A stretch of DNA of 64,000 nt from Epiperipatus broadwayi (taxonomy: Eukaryota; Onychophora; Udeonychophora; Euonychophora; Peripatidae), in contig JAQFVV010013389.1 in NCBI GenBank assembly GCA_028023455.1, positions 1-64,000 of the forward strand, written 5' to 3'. The first letter of the stretch is position 1; each line of letters begins with the position of its first letter. Below, in pieces: positions 40,301 through 55,300 of this stretch. The position numbers were made by a program, and so were the translations under genes. A model generated the notes under the pieces. That model worked only from the letters and a program-made list of their open reading frames with translations. It ran no database searches and had not been told where the DNA came from.

Positions 40301-43300
40301 AAATTATTGAAAAAAATCCATATGATATAAACTTAACAAGAATATAAACAAATCAATTATGTTACTATCATGGACTAGACATTGATATATTCTTAAAATG
40401 TGAAACCAACTGAAGAACCTAGTTTAATGCTTTGCATTGTTTTTAATTTTTTTATTTAAAAATTAAATAAGCAAAGACATTGTTTAAAGGGATGTCGATT
40501 TTTCCAAAAAATCAAAAGCTTTTTTCTGCTATATTCTGGATAAATCCATATTGAGTAACAGTTTTAAGAAATTTAATATTATATACAAATTTTTCCATCT
40601 GGAATAGTTACTGCTTATTATTCTAATAACATATGCACTTTTACACGAACTTCTTCAACAACTTTCCATCATCACTGCTATTCTTTGTTTCTATTATATA
40701 CATCTCTATAAATTTCTAACATATATATATTTCATTAACAAATTTGTTAAATATTTTTTTAACAAAGGAAGTTAAATTATCCTGTAAATTAGCAATAGGC
40801 AGTCATTAAATATATCATTTTTGTTCAATATAATGTGTTCCCTCATTAAACTAACAATCCCATTCATTATAGTAAATATTATACAGGAATAGCTAGTGCC
40901 ATCTATGGTAAACTTGAATAATTTTTGATTACTGTACGGAGTGCATCTAAATGCATAATTGCATTATTTCTAGTTTTGAATTCTAAGTCATCATTGATAA
41001 AAGCAAAAGCCAGAAACTGACTGAGGATGAGAACATAAATATTCTACCTTTTGGTGAGCACTGAAGGAACTTACTATAGATAGCATGAGAATAGAGAGCT
41101 GCTATTGTATTGTCACATATTTTATAAGCTAGAAAATGAAGTGATATTGTAGTAAATCATCTGTTTATAAATAGTTAAATTATTGAGAAAGTGCTCATTT
41201 ACCAACTATCACTACATGAGAATCTACATTTCCCTCCTACAGCAAAGGATCTTACAGTAATAATTGGTGGGTAAGATAAAATTCCAAATGGTCTAAATAT
41301 TGATAGATCTTTATATTTTAATATAGAAGAATTTATTTAAAATTAAACAGAACTTATTTTATAATTCATCAAAAATATTACTTTCAAACTCTTTTATCAA
41401 ATAAAAAGTAAAATATTTAAGTCTTATACCCATCTTTGATAATAATGCTGAAAATCACATTGCTTTTTTCAATTTCCTAGATTTTTATAATTACTTGATA
41501 ATGTTAGAAGAGAACAAATAGAAATTAACAATTGAATAATAATTATTTAAAAATAAAATAATGATCATTTGTTCGCTGTTATAAAATAATTAAAATTCAT
41601 ATTAGCACAAGCCATAGTTATGAAAATGTTAACTCATTTGCAGAAAATAAACTTATTATTCTTATAATACAACGTTATGTAGTTATATTGTAAGACATAT
41701 TTTTTTTGTCGAAGAAATAAACCATTGCATATTTTTATTCCTTAAATAGATTATATAAATATTATTTTAATATTTTGCTGAGTAGTCATAAAATGGTAGA
41801 AAATATTTTTTAATGTACAAGAAGAAATGAATGAAAGTTTGTTTAAAAAAATTGCCATGTGGCAAATTTATTTGGGGAAAAAACTTTATTCATATTTAAT
41901 GTATGTTTAACAAGGTCCTTGTGTGTTTTCTTAATATTCTTACATATGAAGATTAATTATTCCTTTAATAAATTGATCAAAAAAAAAAACTTTCTTTCTA
42001 AATTTCATGTGTACAATTTTTAGAAACTATGCAGTTTACCACATAATGATATTCTAATCTTTTACATTATATAATGCATCTTCATGCTATTAATTATAAC
42101 AACAAAAAAATATATTGGATATAAACTAAATCATTCAAATTTCATTAGTATTGTTAAAAATACCTATCCATTTCATTGGTCAAAATATGCCTAATTCAGA
42201 CATTATTTGTTAAACTTAGAACATTTTTAGCCTTAAGAAGCAACCCCACTATTAGAGCTTCTCTGGGTTTTGCTATTAATTTCTTAATAATTCACATCTT
42301 GAAATCTTCATGTATTGTTAAGCTAATAATTGTATATGCTAACAGTCAGTACCCTTATAACCATAATATCTCATATGGAATGCTCTCTTTATGGAATTTT
42401 TTCTAATCAACAATTTTTTTAAAGTAATATAATGACTTTAAGCTATGTGATCTGAATAGATATTCAATTTAAAAAATTTACTTGGTTCTCACCTAAGACT
42501 ATTATAGCAAATATTTTATGAAAGTAGTGTTTCTTTGCAATAAAAATAAAGTTTAAAATGTCAATTTTTTACAAATTAGATATTCTTGCACATTAATGTC
42601 TGTTTGTCTTTAGAGAACATTTTTTTGTTTTATAAAATCCACTAGGATGTACATGTGAGTCAGCGAATATTTAAATATTAAATTTATTTCCTACTATGCA
42701 ACATATATATATACATAAAAATTATTTTAAATAGCTTTTCTCAAATAAGATGAAAATTTGCAAACCTAATATAAGAGACAATGAATCAGTTGCAAATAAG
42801 CATAATAATAATGATCTGTCAAAAAACATAAAATATTTTTGATATTTTTTTAGCTTTTTTATTGGTATATTCCTTATCTAAATTCTATCCTATTACAACT
42901 CTCTTTTCTTACTCTGTATGCATTTATCAAACAAATTTAATTCATTGGTAAGTTAGAAGTATCAAACACTTAAATATTCATTGTTGCATTGGCAACCTGA
43001 TAAAATACTTCATTACACCATTCTCTCATAAGATAGGAACTGGTTTTTACTATTGTTTAACACCTTGTTAAAGAGTAAATAATTATTGCACTGCAGAAAT
43101 GTTTTCAAATATTTTGTTTTTACTATTACATCCTTCTCAACTTCACCTTATTACAACCTTTTATCAGTGCAGAAACTCAGATCACTGTCTCTCACTATGC
43201 ATACATTTCATGAACAGGCCTTCACTCGAATTAAAGAGACAGTGTGATAGTTTTGCATGTACATGATAATTGACTATAATATAAACTTTTAAACAAAAGT

Positions 43301-46300
43301 GCAAAAAAGTTCACTTTTTTATAAATTTTATTGAGAAAAATTAACTTTTGTTTACTTGATGATTTGCTGTGACTATTGGCTTGGCGAGTCTTTCAAACTG
43401 ACATCCAAGAGGAACGTAGAAGCCAACTGCTTTTTATTTTAATATTTTGAGCTTTATAATACTTAAAAAACAATTCTGTTATAAGAAGTTTTTCAAGAAG
43501 AATGCTTTTATTAGAAAATTGTTTATAAGGGACAAAATAAAAAAAAATTTAAAGCTGTTTAAAATTATAATCAAGTAAACTTACATATATTTTTAAATAT
43601 CTGCTCCAATATTTTTCATTATGTTATAACTAATTGAAAAATTAATTATTTCAAAATTCGAGGTACTTCCAAAAAAATATTATATTCAAGATATGTGGAT
43701 GATACTCTACTCTGTGTGATAAAGGAATTATAGATCAAATTCAGCAAGAATTAGCAGTGATATCTTTCTTGGTTTGGACAATTAAGAAAGAAAAAAAATC
43801 AAAATATTAAATTTTTAGATTTAAATATCCAAAAACAGAACAATATCTTGAACTACAAGATGGAATTGAAGCCTATAAACATGAATGGAGTCATACACCT
43901 GTGTTTATTAATCCTCATGTCCCATAAATAAGCAGCTGAAAGGTTTTCTCCATTGAAATTTAAAATTATGCAAATTTGAAGAAGATTGGAGAAACAACAT
44001 AGTGACATACATGAAAGATTTAATAAGTATGGGTATAGCTTCAAAAACATTAATACTACAACAGAAAAATTCTACGGCAAAGTTAAGAACCTGGTACAAC
44101 TCCACTCTGAGGAGGAAAAATGAATTAGTCTCCCTTACATGTCAAAGATTGTGCAGAAATTAAGAAACATATGTGCTGATAAATATAACATAAGTTTTCG
44201 GTCACCTCCTTCTTTAAATAAGTTGTTAAGCAACTCTAAAGATAAGATAACTAGGGAGGCAGTACATTAAGTAATATATAAAATAGCATGCAAAGATTGG
44301 AAATTGCTCAAATGCATAATATGGAGAAACATAGGCTAATGTGTCCACAAGACTGACTCAACACAATTACTTATACAACAGAGGAAAAAGAAACAATGAA
44401 TGCTCATCAATATTTTTGAAGAATGAGCTACAGTCATGCCATGAATTAGCCAAAGACAAGCACGCATTAAATAAAAAAGCTAGCATCTCTCTATCCCCAA
44501 AATAGATAACATATTTTACATAGATTTGAATATCAATAAAATTTATGTAAGTCCTATAAATAATAACCAAAAGATATGAGCTTTTAGCAAAATTAAATGT
44601 ATAAAGCTATGACTATGATACTAATAGTATTGAAAGTGGTAAGCTAGAATAAAGATATTTAAAACAACAAAAACCTTTTCTGTCTTTAAATTGTCAAACA
44701 TTTATTAATTTATTACAGTAGTGTACTATGGGTAATATTTTTTTTGAAGCTCTATAAAATCTTTGATGTAATTACAAAGAACTTGATATTTTAATACAAT
44801 AATATAAACAAAAGCAGTTTCTTTTACTATTGTAACACTATCTTTTATAAGCTTAAATAACCAGGGTTGCTATTGACTAATATACATTAATCTCATTGAT
44901 TACTCAGGTTTACAAAAGATGGCATGAGAATAGTCGAGAGGAGAGTATTTTTTTTTATGTTAGTTGTAATAATTTATAATTATTTTTAAAAATTATTACA
45001 TAAATAAGTGTCCTTTATTAACATTTCTGAGGAATTTTTCACTAATAAAGTTGTATTATTTTTAGGTTATATGAAGCAGTTCATGAGCCTGATCTGGCTA
45101 TCACCATGTATAAGAAACATCGTCAATATGATAATATGTTACGTCTTGTCAGACTCCATCATATGGATCTTCTTCAAGACACCTATTTACATCTTGCTAA
45201 AGTATTTTATAAGTATTATATTTCTAACTTTATGGTAGCTTTTAAATTATCTTTCTTTTATTTATCTCTCAATACATATATATATATATATATTAGTAGA
45301 ACATTTTCATACTCTTTATAGGTGTAAATATTGAAAGTTTAATGAGATCTTCCAAATAAATTTTATTTAAAACTCTGCAACAATAAAACTAAGAAGCAAT
45401 CAATTAAAAACTAATTTGAAAATTAAAATGATATTATGCAGTAACAATATTTTTATTTATCTGACTCCTATAAACTAAAAATGGTTTATAGGGATTATAT
45501 GATTTAAGATTATGATGCAGTTTTTAATTGGTTGCTTTCTCGGTTACATATGATGAGATCTAATTAAAAAATGCATAAAAGATGTGGACTGTCTGTGTGC
45601 ATAACTATATATATATTGTAAATAAAGTTATTGATGTTGTGTAATTGCATACAGACATATTATTTTTATGACTTTTTTATTAATATGCTCTCTAAAAAAT
45701 TAGCATATAGTATTGAGATTTGAATAGTTAATGAAGTTAAGATATACTAATAAGCCTTCATTTATGCAAAAGCCAAAGGATACAGAAGTTAGCATGCCAG
45801 CCTAGTAGAGAGAATTATGTGTAGGCCTAAGAGAGTTATGTTTATGGAGCTTGTAATGCAGATATAAGTAAAATTATTCAGCCACTGGTGAAGATTGATT
45901 AAAATTGTCATGATAAAAGTTATCATATTTGTGTGTGAAGACATTTAGTTAATGGAAACTTGTAATATGGACAATAATTATATTATTGCTGTCAGCACAT
46001 TGTTAATCTATTCACACATGACTGTTTATTGTTAATCACTTTCAAGAGTAAAGTTAACTCTTAGTAATTAAACTCTTATTTTATTAATTTCATCACAACT
46101 GAATAAATTGATTTGTTGAATTTCAAATTGTCTCACTTTTTATTTATTTTAATCATTGATTCTTATTCTGCAAGTGTCATTCAACAAACCTCCAGGTTCA
46201 TAGCAGAATTATGCAAATTGACAGTTAAAAGAACTTCCGATAAATAGTGAAAATGGAAAATTGATATAGCTTGTGCAGGAACTAAACAAATGATGTAAGC

Positions 46301-49300
46301 AAGAGAACAATAATCATGATATTACCAAGCATAATATTCATAAGTTCAGTGTGAATAACGCTGAGACATGGAATGTGTGTGTCAAACATGTTAGACATTA
46401 TATGTTTATAAATCAAATCGAGGATGACAAAGTTAAGATGGCTGGCTGCTCTGTTGTTTTTTGCTGGAATAGACATTTTATGAGTAACTAAATAATTATG
46501 CGAACTGAGCACATTCCATGTCAAATCTGAATGTTTGTTTTTAGTTGCTAGTATAAATATGTGGCATACCTACATTTTCAGATGAGGAAACAATCATCTC
46601 AGGAGCAGTATCAGGATTACGATTTAGTATTGTGGGAACTCACAAGATAATGTCAATTTGTTTCCAAGCTATAAGACATATTGCTAGACCAACTGCTATT
46701 TGGAATGTTGGATCATAACTTTAGTAAGATTTTATTGAGATGAACCTGTCTTATAAGATGGCAAATGGAAAATCTATTGCCCAAGAGACTATATTAGAGA
46801 ATGCATTAGAATTTCAAGTTTCAACTGTGAATAAAGCACAAGCTATTAGTGCAAGTTTGAAGACTGCAAAGGAAGACTTGATTTATTATTGCTGCAGCTT
46901 GAAAGGCCACTTTAAAAAATGTTGCAAATTTAAAATGGAGAAGTGGAGAAGTTTCACACGTGTAATGTAAAAGGACATTTAGCTTATATCTGTATCTGTC
47001 AGCATAAAGACAATAGTGCACAAGTTAAACCAACTCGGTTTTTAAATCGAAAGGGAGATGTATGAGAGGTAAAGAAGATGTCAAGAAAATAAATGATACT
47101 GACAGTGACCATCTATGAAAAGAAAATAAATTTGGAAGTTGATGTAGCTCAGGAGTATCATTATTATCATTAAGAGACATTGGAAAATCTGCGTATACTG
47201 GCTACAGTTATAAACGGTTACAGGTAAGGTGATGGTATCTGTAAAATTATAATATGAGGATTAAACTTCTACTCATGTTTATAGTGAAGAGGAATATAAG
47301 CTCTTTAATGAATAGAAATTAGTTTCATCCACCAGGGATATGTCTCAAGATAATTAAGAAAATACAACTGGAATCAGAGGTTAGAGATAAATTTCCTCAT
47401 TCATTTTAGTTTTGCTTAGCCAAATTGAAACATGGCCAGTAGATATTAAATTACTGAAGGATGCCCAGCCTATAGTATTAAACTGCATAAGGTTTCATTT
47501 GCCTTAAAACCGCAAAATATGAGGAAATAGTTAAGGGCATGTTTTTTAAAGGTATGTTATCTCCAGTAGAAAACTCATCATGGGCTACACCAGTGTGGGC
47601 ACTTCTTTGTGGAGATTACAGTGTCACACTTAATAAATATATCAACAAAGGAGCATATCCTGTGCCAAGGGTGCATGAATTTCTTGCGTCACTTCAGAAA
47701 ACATCATTTATTTTGAAGGTTAATTTAAAGTCAGCTTTACCTCTTATGGAGAGAATGGCAGAGTTGCTCACCATTAGCACTCACATAGGATTTTTTAAGT
47801 GTAATAAGTTATCTTATGGGATTACAATTGGATGGTTTGTTTCAAGACACGATTAAAGTTATTCCATATCTGAATATGATGTACTTATAACTGGTCAGAC
47901 TGAGCATGGTTTACAAGTATATATCATGGCATTGTATTCAAAATTGGGCAAAGTGGAAGCTAGGCTGAATACTGCAAAGTCTTGTATCAGGGATAAAATT
48001 TCTGGGTCACTCTATTACAAAAAGAGAGAGTATCTATAAAAAATGATGCAAAGCCTTAGAATTATTTAATTTCTTCAAGAATTTTATTAGAGAGAAATCA
48101 CATGTTGTTACACCTTTATATAAGTTATTAAGGAAAGGGCAGTTCTGGAGATGGACTGAGGAATATAATTTAGCTTTTCAGAAAGCTAAAGATTTATTAA
48201 TGTCTACCTGACTTCTTGTATATTATTGCAGCAACTAGGAAATAATTATAACCTCCAATGCATCAGAATTCATAGTTGGAGATATCATCTCACATCACTG
48301 TTTTGGAGGTGAATATCTGATTGGATATGTCTTGAGGACATTGACAGCTGCTGAAAAAAAATTAATCAGCTTAATAAAGAAGCTTTGGTTTTTGTGTATA
48401 CAATGAAAAAGTTTTATCAATATGTATATGGATGAAAATTTTTTTTATATACAAACCATTGTCTTTTGTTAGAAATTTTCAGTCCCAGTAAAAAACTAGA
48501 ACATGCTAACCGGAGACTATCTGGTGGATTAATTTATTAGTTGCCTATGATTACAATCTAGTTTACAAGCCTATAATGAGATTAGAAATGCTGATGCTTT
48601 ATCATGTTTACCAGATACCTGTGAAGTGAAGCAGAAGTTTACCAAAGTAAACTTTATAGGTATTAATTCAATGATTTCAAAAATTTTGAACAGTGCTAAG
48701 ATTGCTGAATAGACTAATAAGAACAACAGATAAAGATTTGAAAAATTGAATTAGACTGGAATGGCAAAAAGATAGTCAAGCTACGTTGCAAAGCATCTGG
48801 AATGTTCATCAAAATTTATCTGCATACAAGGTTTGCATTCTGATGACTAACCATATCATCATACCAATTGAGTGTCATAGGCAAGTACTCAAATTGCTAT
48901 ATAACAGTCATCTAAGCATTATACACATGAAAGCCTTAACACTGTTTTATGTTTGTTTGCCTAATTTGAATCATGAAATTGAGCTTACAATTAAAAACAA
49001 TGCCAGTTAATAGCAGACTTGCCTAAAAAGGTATTTGAATATTGGGCAGAGACAAAAAAAAATCCATGGTGAAGGGTTTATATAGATTATACCAGCCCAA
49101 TAAATGGATATCTGTTTTTAAATTATTATTGATTCTTACTCAGATGGGCTGAATATAAGCTCATAACGAACACTAGCATGGAGTGGACAATTCAAGAAGT
49201 CTTTGTTAGCCAAAGTTATCCAGAAACTTTGGTGACCGACAATAGAACTGGATTTACTTTTGTTTTAAGAACTATTTGGCTGATAAAGGAATATAACTTT

Positions 49301-52300
49301 TCTTATGATCTAGAATTGAATGGATTGGTTGAGAAAGCAGTACAACAGTTAAAGTTGATGCTTAATAAAACATCATCTAAAGATATAAAAAAAGCATTGG
49401 TTGAAGTTATGTTTTACCAACACTTCACGCCAAATACATCAACTTTGAAAATGTTGACAGAATTGTTATTGTGTCAAGAATGTTGCACTCACCTCTTAAA
49501 GTTATTTCCTGCAGATAACATAACTAGTAAACACACTATAGATGGGGAGAATTGCAAAAGTGGACTTTGAAAAATTTTAAATTGGTGAACAACTTTGGGC
49601 TAAAGACATGTTAATGGGGAAATGAATTCCTGGTATCATAATCAAATTAATATTTAAAATCATTAGAATAATCAAATTATATAAGGGACTATTTGTGAGG
49701 CGACATGTCAATCATCTATTGTCTCGGCAGATTGATATGTCAAATGTAGCTAATGGCTAACTTTCTTTAGCCATTACAAAACTTAGAGTCTAGTGGAAAT
49801 GAGGAGTGTGCTGATATTTCTGCAGCAGTTCAAAATATGGAAATGCCCACTGTCAGTAAAGCTGGTGAAACAAATCAATCAAGTGATCATACAGTAGAAC
49901 TAGGGGAGGACAATGTATCCTCAAGATGACCAGAACAAGTAGATATAATCACAAATCCTGATAAAGAAAGATCTATAACTCCACCTAGATATACAAGAAA
50001 TCATAAAAGACCTAAGAGAGTGAAAGATTATTGTCTAGAGTGAAGGGAAAGTGTGGACTACCTGTGTACATAATTATATATATATATATATTGTAAATAA
50101 AGTTATTGAAGTTGTGGAATTGCATTCAGACAATATAATATTATCATAATCTCTATATTAATATGCCCTTTAGAAAATTAGCATATAATATTGAAATTAA
50201 AATGTGCTTATAACCTCTGTTTAAGCAAAACTGAATGATATAGAAGTTAATCTGCAAGCTTAGCAGAGAGTTTAAAGAGCTGTGCATGTGGGCTTGCAAT
50301 ACAGATATAAATAAAATTAGTCATCCATTGGTGAAAACTGATAAAGTAGATGTTAAGTCATCGTAATAAAAGCTGTTATATTTGTGTGTGAAGACATCTA
50401 GTTAATTGAGACTTATACTAATATGAAGAGTATTTATATTACTGCTATGGTCTTGTGGAAAATCTATTCCCACATGATTGTTTATTGTTAATCACTTTCA
50501 AGTGTAAAGTTAACTTTATTCATAGTTATACTTTTATTTTATTGTTTCATTCTTTATTTAACAATGCTTATCTAGCAGTTTTCATTCAACTAACCCTGAG
50601 GTACATAGCAAAATCTCACATATATATAAATTAAGATAAAAGATATGTAACTAAATGAATATATATGTGGGCAAAATGGATAATCTACCCAAATTATAGG
50701 CAATCATAAGTTAATGGCTTCTGATTTTGATTGTAGTTCACTATTGATTTAACAAGATTTATTTTTAAATTTTTACAATAAAATTAAAAATCAGTTCTGA
50801 TGCAAGGCTCTCTGCATAATTAATATTAATATTGCTACTTACATTTTGATTGGACTACAGCTATCATAATCTAATAAAGAATTATTTATCCAAATGCTGG
50901 CAAATATGATTGGGCCAAAATATTGGGGTAACTTTAATATTAATTATACACATAGAAATTCAAAAATTTTTAGATGATATTTCAGGGAAATTATACATTG
51001 CATTAGATACTGATTATATTGTATGGTGATGTATATATTAGTCTTACTATTTTGAATCTAATTTATACAATGAATATAAGTATTACAGTATTTGAAATTC
51101 ATCTTTAAAAAAAAAATATCTGTAATTCAAATTTTATATTGGTCTTAACTTCACAATCATTTATAATAAATTATCTACCTGATGTCAAATGTTCAAAATT
51201 ATTGTTTAAGTTTAACAATAACATTTGGGAGTTAATATCTTTTTTTAATTAAATAACCCACATACTATGCATTAATTAAGTTAAGAATCGAACCATCATC
51301 AAAATGAAGACTGAACTAGCATGTTAGGTTTTGGAATGATCCTTACACTTCCATTCAGATATATGCTTATAAAAAATTTTATCTAGTAAAACTAATAAGA
51401 CTATGGAAACTTGGGATTATGGTTTAATACATAAATAATACAGACATTTATAAAATATTAATATAATAAATATATATTATCAAATTATTTATAGCTTAAC
51501 TACTTACTAATCCAAAGGCATACAAAAATCATAATGAAGATCGATGCGACCTATTCAAGTCCCTAAACTTGCTTTGGCATGTCCAGAGGCAAGTCTCCAT
51601 CATACAAGCTATCTAAGGCAACATCCAGCACCATGGGTTGCAAGACTATGATCACTCACAAAGCTTCCACAAGCAAGTGTCACTTGGTTTCTGCTCTAAA
51701 ACTTATGATTACTTTTAATTAATCATTAGAATTCTTTTTCTAACTGCTTGATATTCAGATCTTATTGATATTGTTTAATATATTTTATCTCTATAGATGC
51801 ATCTGGCATAAATAAAATCTTTTTAATTGTTATTAATTAATTAAATTTGTTTTCTCAGGTTATAACTAATCTTTTTGTAAAATTGAATTCTTTTATTTAC
51901 TGATTTGATAAGTTTTAATTTTATGTATATACTAAATATTTTCTCTAATTTTATATATGTATGTATTTCAACATACACTTATATATATATAACACTTAAA
52001 TGTTTATAAATATTTTTCAAACTTTATATGTGTATATATTTTAACAAGCACATGCAAACATAACAGGAAATAAAATCATATTATTGTGAAATAAATGGAA
52101 TGGGAGGAAAAAAATAAAATAAAATATTGGAATAGTAAATATAAATAATAATCACTATATATGAATTTAAATACCATGCAATTTTTTTTATTTAATTATA
52201 AATTAAAGCTGCAGTTTAAATTGTTTAGTAATCTTCCTTAGATCTGTAATTACATAATCACATTCGTAAACAATAAAATTATCTATAAATATAAAATAAT

Positions 52301-55300
52301 TTAATTTACATTATATCAGTTATAATATTGTGCCATGACATTTTGTCACGATCGAATTTTATAACTCCTTATCCCCAAAATTACACTCCAAAATCACCAA
52401 ACAAGGGCACCACCAGAATCAGACTGTGAGATACACTCAACAATCATGTATTTTTATTTATATATGAACTGTAACTTTAAAATGTAATTTATCAAGGACA
52501 TGATCGACTAACAAAAAAATTAAATAAGACTTAAAATGTTAAATAACAGAATTAAACAACAGGTTAATTTTTTGAATTATGATTTATTTATTCATATAAC
52601 TATTATAATTATACCCAAATTTTTCTTTTTTCCCTCTTCATACTTCTTATTCTGATTTCAACCCTTCTTTTACTTTCCATTCTATCGATCTTATTGCTAG
52701 TTTAACGAATTGTTCTCGAAGGAACACGCACTTACACTTATTACAAGTATATTGACAATCCTTAATACTCAAGAAATAAAATCAAGGAATGTACTTAAAG
52801 GCGACTTACTATAAGAATGTGTTTAATAACATATTCAAACCCTCCCCTGAAAGCATTAAACCCATTTTGAAACTCTGCTACTCTTTTCACCACCTTTTTT
52901 TTTATTGATCTTAACACAGGGGTATAATTATTATTTCTAGCTATATATCTTTACTGTTAAATTAATTAAGAAACGCAAACATACTAAAATATATTAATTA
53001 TTTGCATTAACATAAAATAAATAATCAAAAAAACATTTAAACATCCCCTTCTATTATTGAATCTTTTTTTTTTCTGAAAGTGTAGCAAAAGCATTTCATC
53101 ACTATTGCGCTATAATAGTTTATAAATATCAAGAATACTGCTTGTAAACAAAAAAAAAAAACAAAAGTCTATTTACCCTGATCTATCAGTGTATTGGTTC
53201 CTTCCATTGTAATAAGGTTTCCTTCATCCAAAGATTGTCTGTTATTTCCATTCTAGCCTTATGTACTCAGCTAGCTCTACAAGTACTCCTTTCTTGGCTA
53301 GTCGTTTCCATGGCAGTTCTTGGCGGTGTTCGGCAGAGACTTCCCCAGTGGGGAAAAGTTCTGTGGTCTATTAGCCACTCAGCATATTCTCGGCACTTTC
53401 TAAATATTATTTATATTTTATTTAGCTTTTGCAGTTCTGGATAAGCCTATACTGAATCAAACTCTGGCAATTGGTCATGATAGGCAGCCAAAATATCAAT
53501 ACTTTTTGAACAAAAGATAATCACACAATTTATAGTCTTTTTTAGTTTCTGAAAGTCTGTATTCCATGTTGGCGAGCGCAATAGATAAAAAAATACCTCC
53601 ATTAATTAAAGTTTTAACAATAGAATTAATTAGAACAAGAAAAATCTATATTTATTTTCTTTTCCCCCCATTTCCTTTTCCATAATTAGAAATAAAAGAA
53701 AACTTTTCTAAGAAAAGCTTTTAAAATTCCAACCTAATCTCTATTTTAATATAATTCAATTAAAAAAAATTGTCAATTTGTATATAAAAACTTTTATTTT
53801 AAAATCGTATTTAACACAAAATAATTTCTTTTTTATTTTAACAGTAACATATATGCATTTTCTTTTTCTTTAAAAATAACTCAATAAAAAAAAATATATG
53901 TGTGTATTTATATGAGCTGACCGAAAAATACCAGCTCAATATATATTTAGTTCAATTATAATTTTATATATATTTTATTTTTATTTATATTTAATTCTAA
54001 ATTTAACCTGTCAATATTTTTAAAATCTTATATCTACTACATATTTTTAAAATTTTTATTATAAATATTATAAAACCATTTTTATACAAAAATTAGTAAA
54101 AGAAAAATTAAGAAGAAAGTATGGAAGAAAAGTTTTCTAATTATATTAATGTGTATTTATATTATTTTTTTAAGATAATCTTCATCAAAAGAAGCTTTAG
54201 TTTATCATAAATAGTATTTTAAGAGGTTATCAATATTATGGGCTTTCTCAATATAAGGGTGAATTTGTTATTTTGTAATATTTATTTATACACATTTATA
54301 TATATATATATCTAAAATTTTTGAGTGTAAAATATTTGTTAAAAATTCATTATTAATTGAAAATTGAATAATAATTTTTATAGATTATAATTTTATGAAT
54401 GAGTGCATTTAACTAAGATATTTTTAGTTAGTAATATCGGAGCTTGGCACAGTTGAGTAAGAGGTTTTTTTGAAAATGATTTTGATAGTCTTGGATTGTC
54501 TTAAATCACAGTTTAGAATTTGGTTATTTTATAACTTTTTTATATTTTAAATAACTTATAGAGGATTCTTAAATACATTCATAATAATAAAATATAGTTT
54601 TGCAATATCTTAATTAATAGGATTATGATTAATATATATTTTAAATTTTTATCAACCTGCTTATTTTGTAATTCTTATTTTTTGTTAGATTGATTCCATT
54701 TATTTTGTTAGAATTTGTAACCATAAAGAAGCATATATTTAAAATATATGATTGATAATTTTTATTATATAAAAAGTTTTGTTAGAAAATTATATAAAAT
54801 TAATTGCTTTCTTTTCTACTTTATAATTGTCAATCATTTCTGTTATTAAGGGTAATATATAAAAGATATATTTTTCCAGTTTTATCCATATGTAATTAAT
54901 AGTATAATTGATATTTTTACTGGGTCATAAGTACCCTCATCTAGATAAGGAATGTTATTTAAACAACAAAATACTTCTGCAGTTTTTTTTTTTTTTTTAA
55001 GTATTCCTTACCTCGATAATGATAAATGCAAAGATGCAATTCAGTTAAACTTCAGTGCAATATTACTGATAATTATGCACAAATGAATTTGAAAATAATT
55101 TATTTTATATATATTCCAATAATTTTAATAAGTCTGAAGTAAACAAGTATTAAATAGTCTCTGTATATAGCACTGAGAATATATAATAATATTTATGAAA
55201 TAATAAAATTCCAAATGTGCATATTATAAGAATAATTTACAAAACATCACTTTTTTTAAAGCATTTTAATAAACTTTCAAATAATCTTCTCTTTTTTAAT

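Larger units (their letters stand above)
37057..45065 (+). other. IFT172 intron, 8.0 kb
   Basis: Holds three foldback elements in a row (37331-37750, 38444-39269, 39381-39691), hammerhead-like copy I (40880-41110), a Penelope-like element (43655-44585) and family fragment J (44850-44955). The stretch 41120-43600 is AT-rich; a frame at 42176-42406 there is not recognisable. It may hide decayed Penelope-like coding sequence. Confidence 0.65.
45583..50610 (+). mobile_element. Ty3/gypsy retrotransposon, LTR to LTR, inactive
   Basis: Two LTRs in direct orientation (45583-46205 and 50052-50610) flank gag, protease, reverse transcriptase, RNase H and integrase in canonical gypsy order. The purine tract GAAGGGAAAG lies just before the 3' LTR. 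All genes carry stops and frameshifts. The LTRs differ at many positions and by small indels, so the insertion is old. No clear target-site duplication was found (GCATAAAAGA before, AAATCTCACA after). The coding parts resemble the K02A2.6-like group and the remnant at 12905. Confidence 0.9.

Noticed and set aside
42176-42406. 76-codon + strand frame
   Set aside because: No recognisable motif; hydrophobic, AT-driven composition. It might be decayed element sequence but cannot be supported.
45106-45321. 71-codon frame over exon 45066-45201
   Set aside because: It holds real IFT172 residues but starts inside the exon and runs past the splice donor into the intron.
46282-46524. 80-codon minus-strand frame
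   Set aside because: Shadow of the + strand gypsy gag; no similarity of its own.
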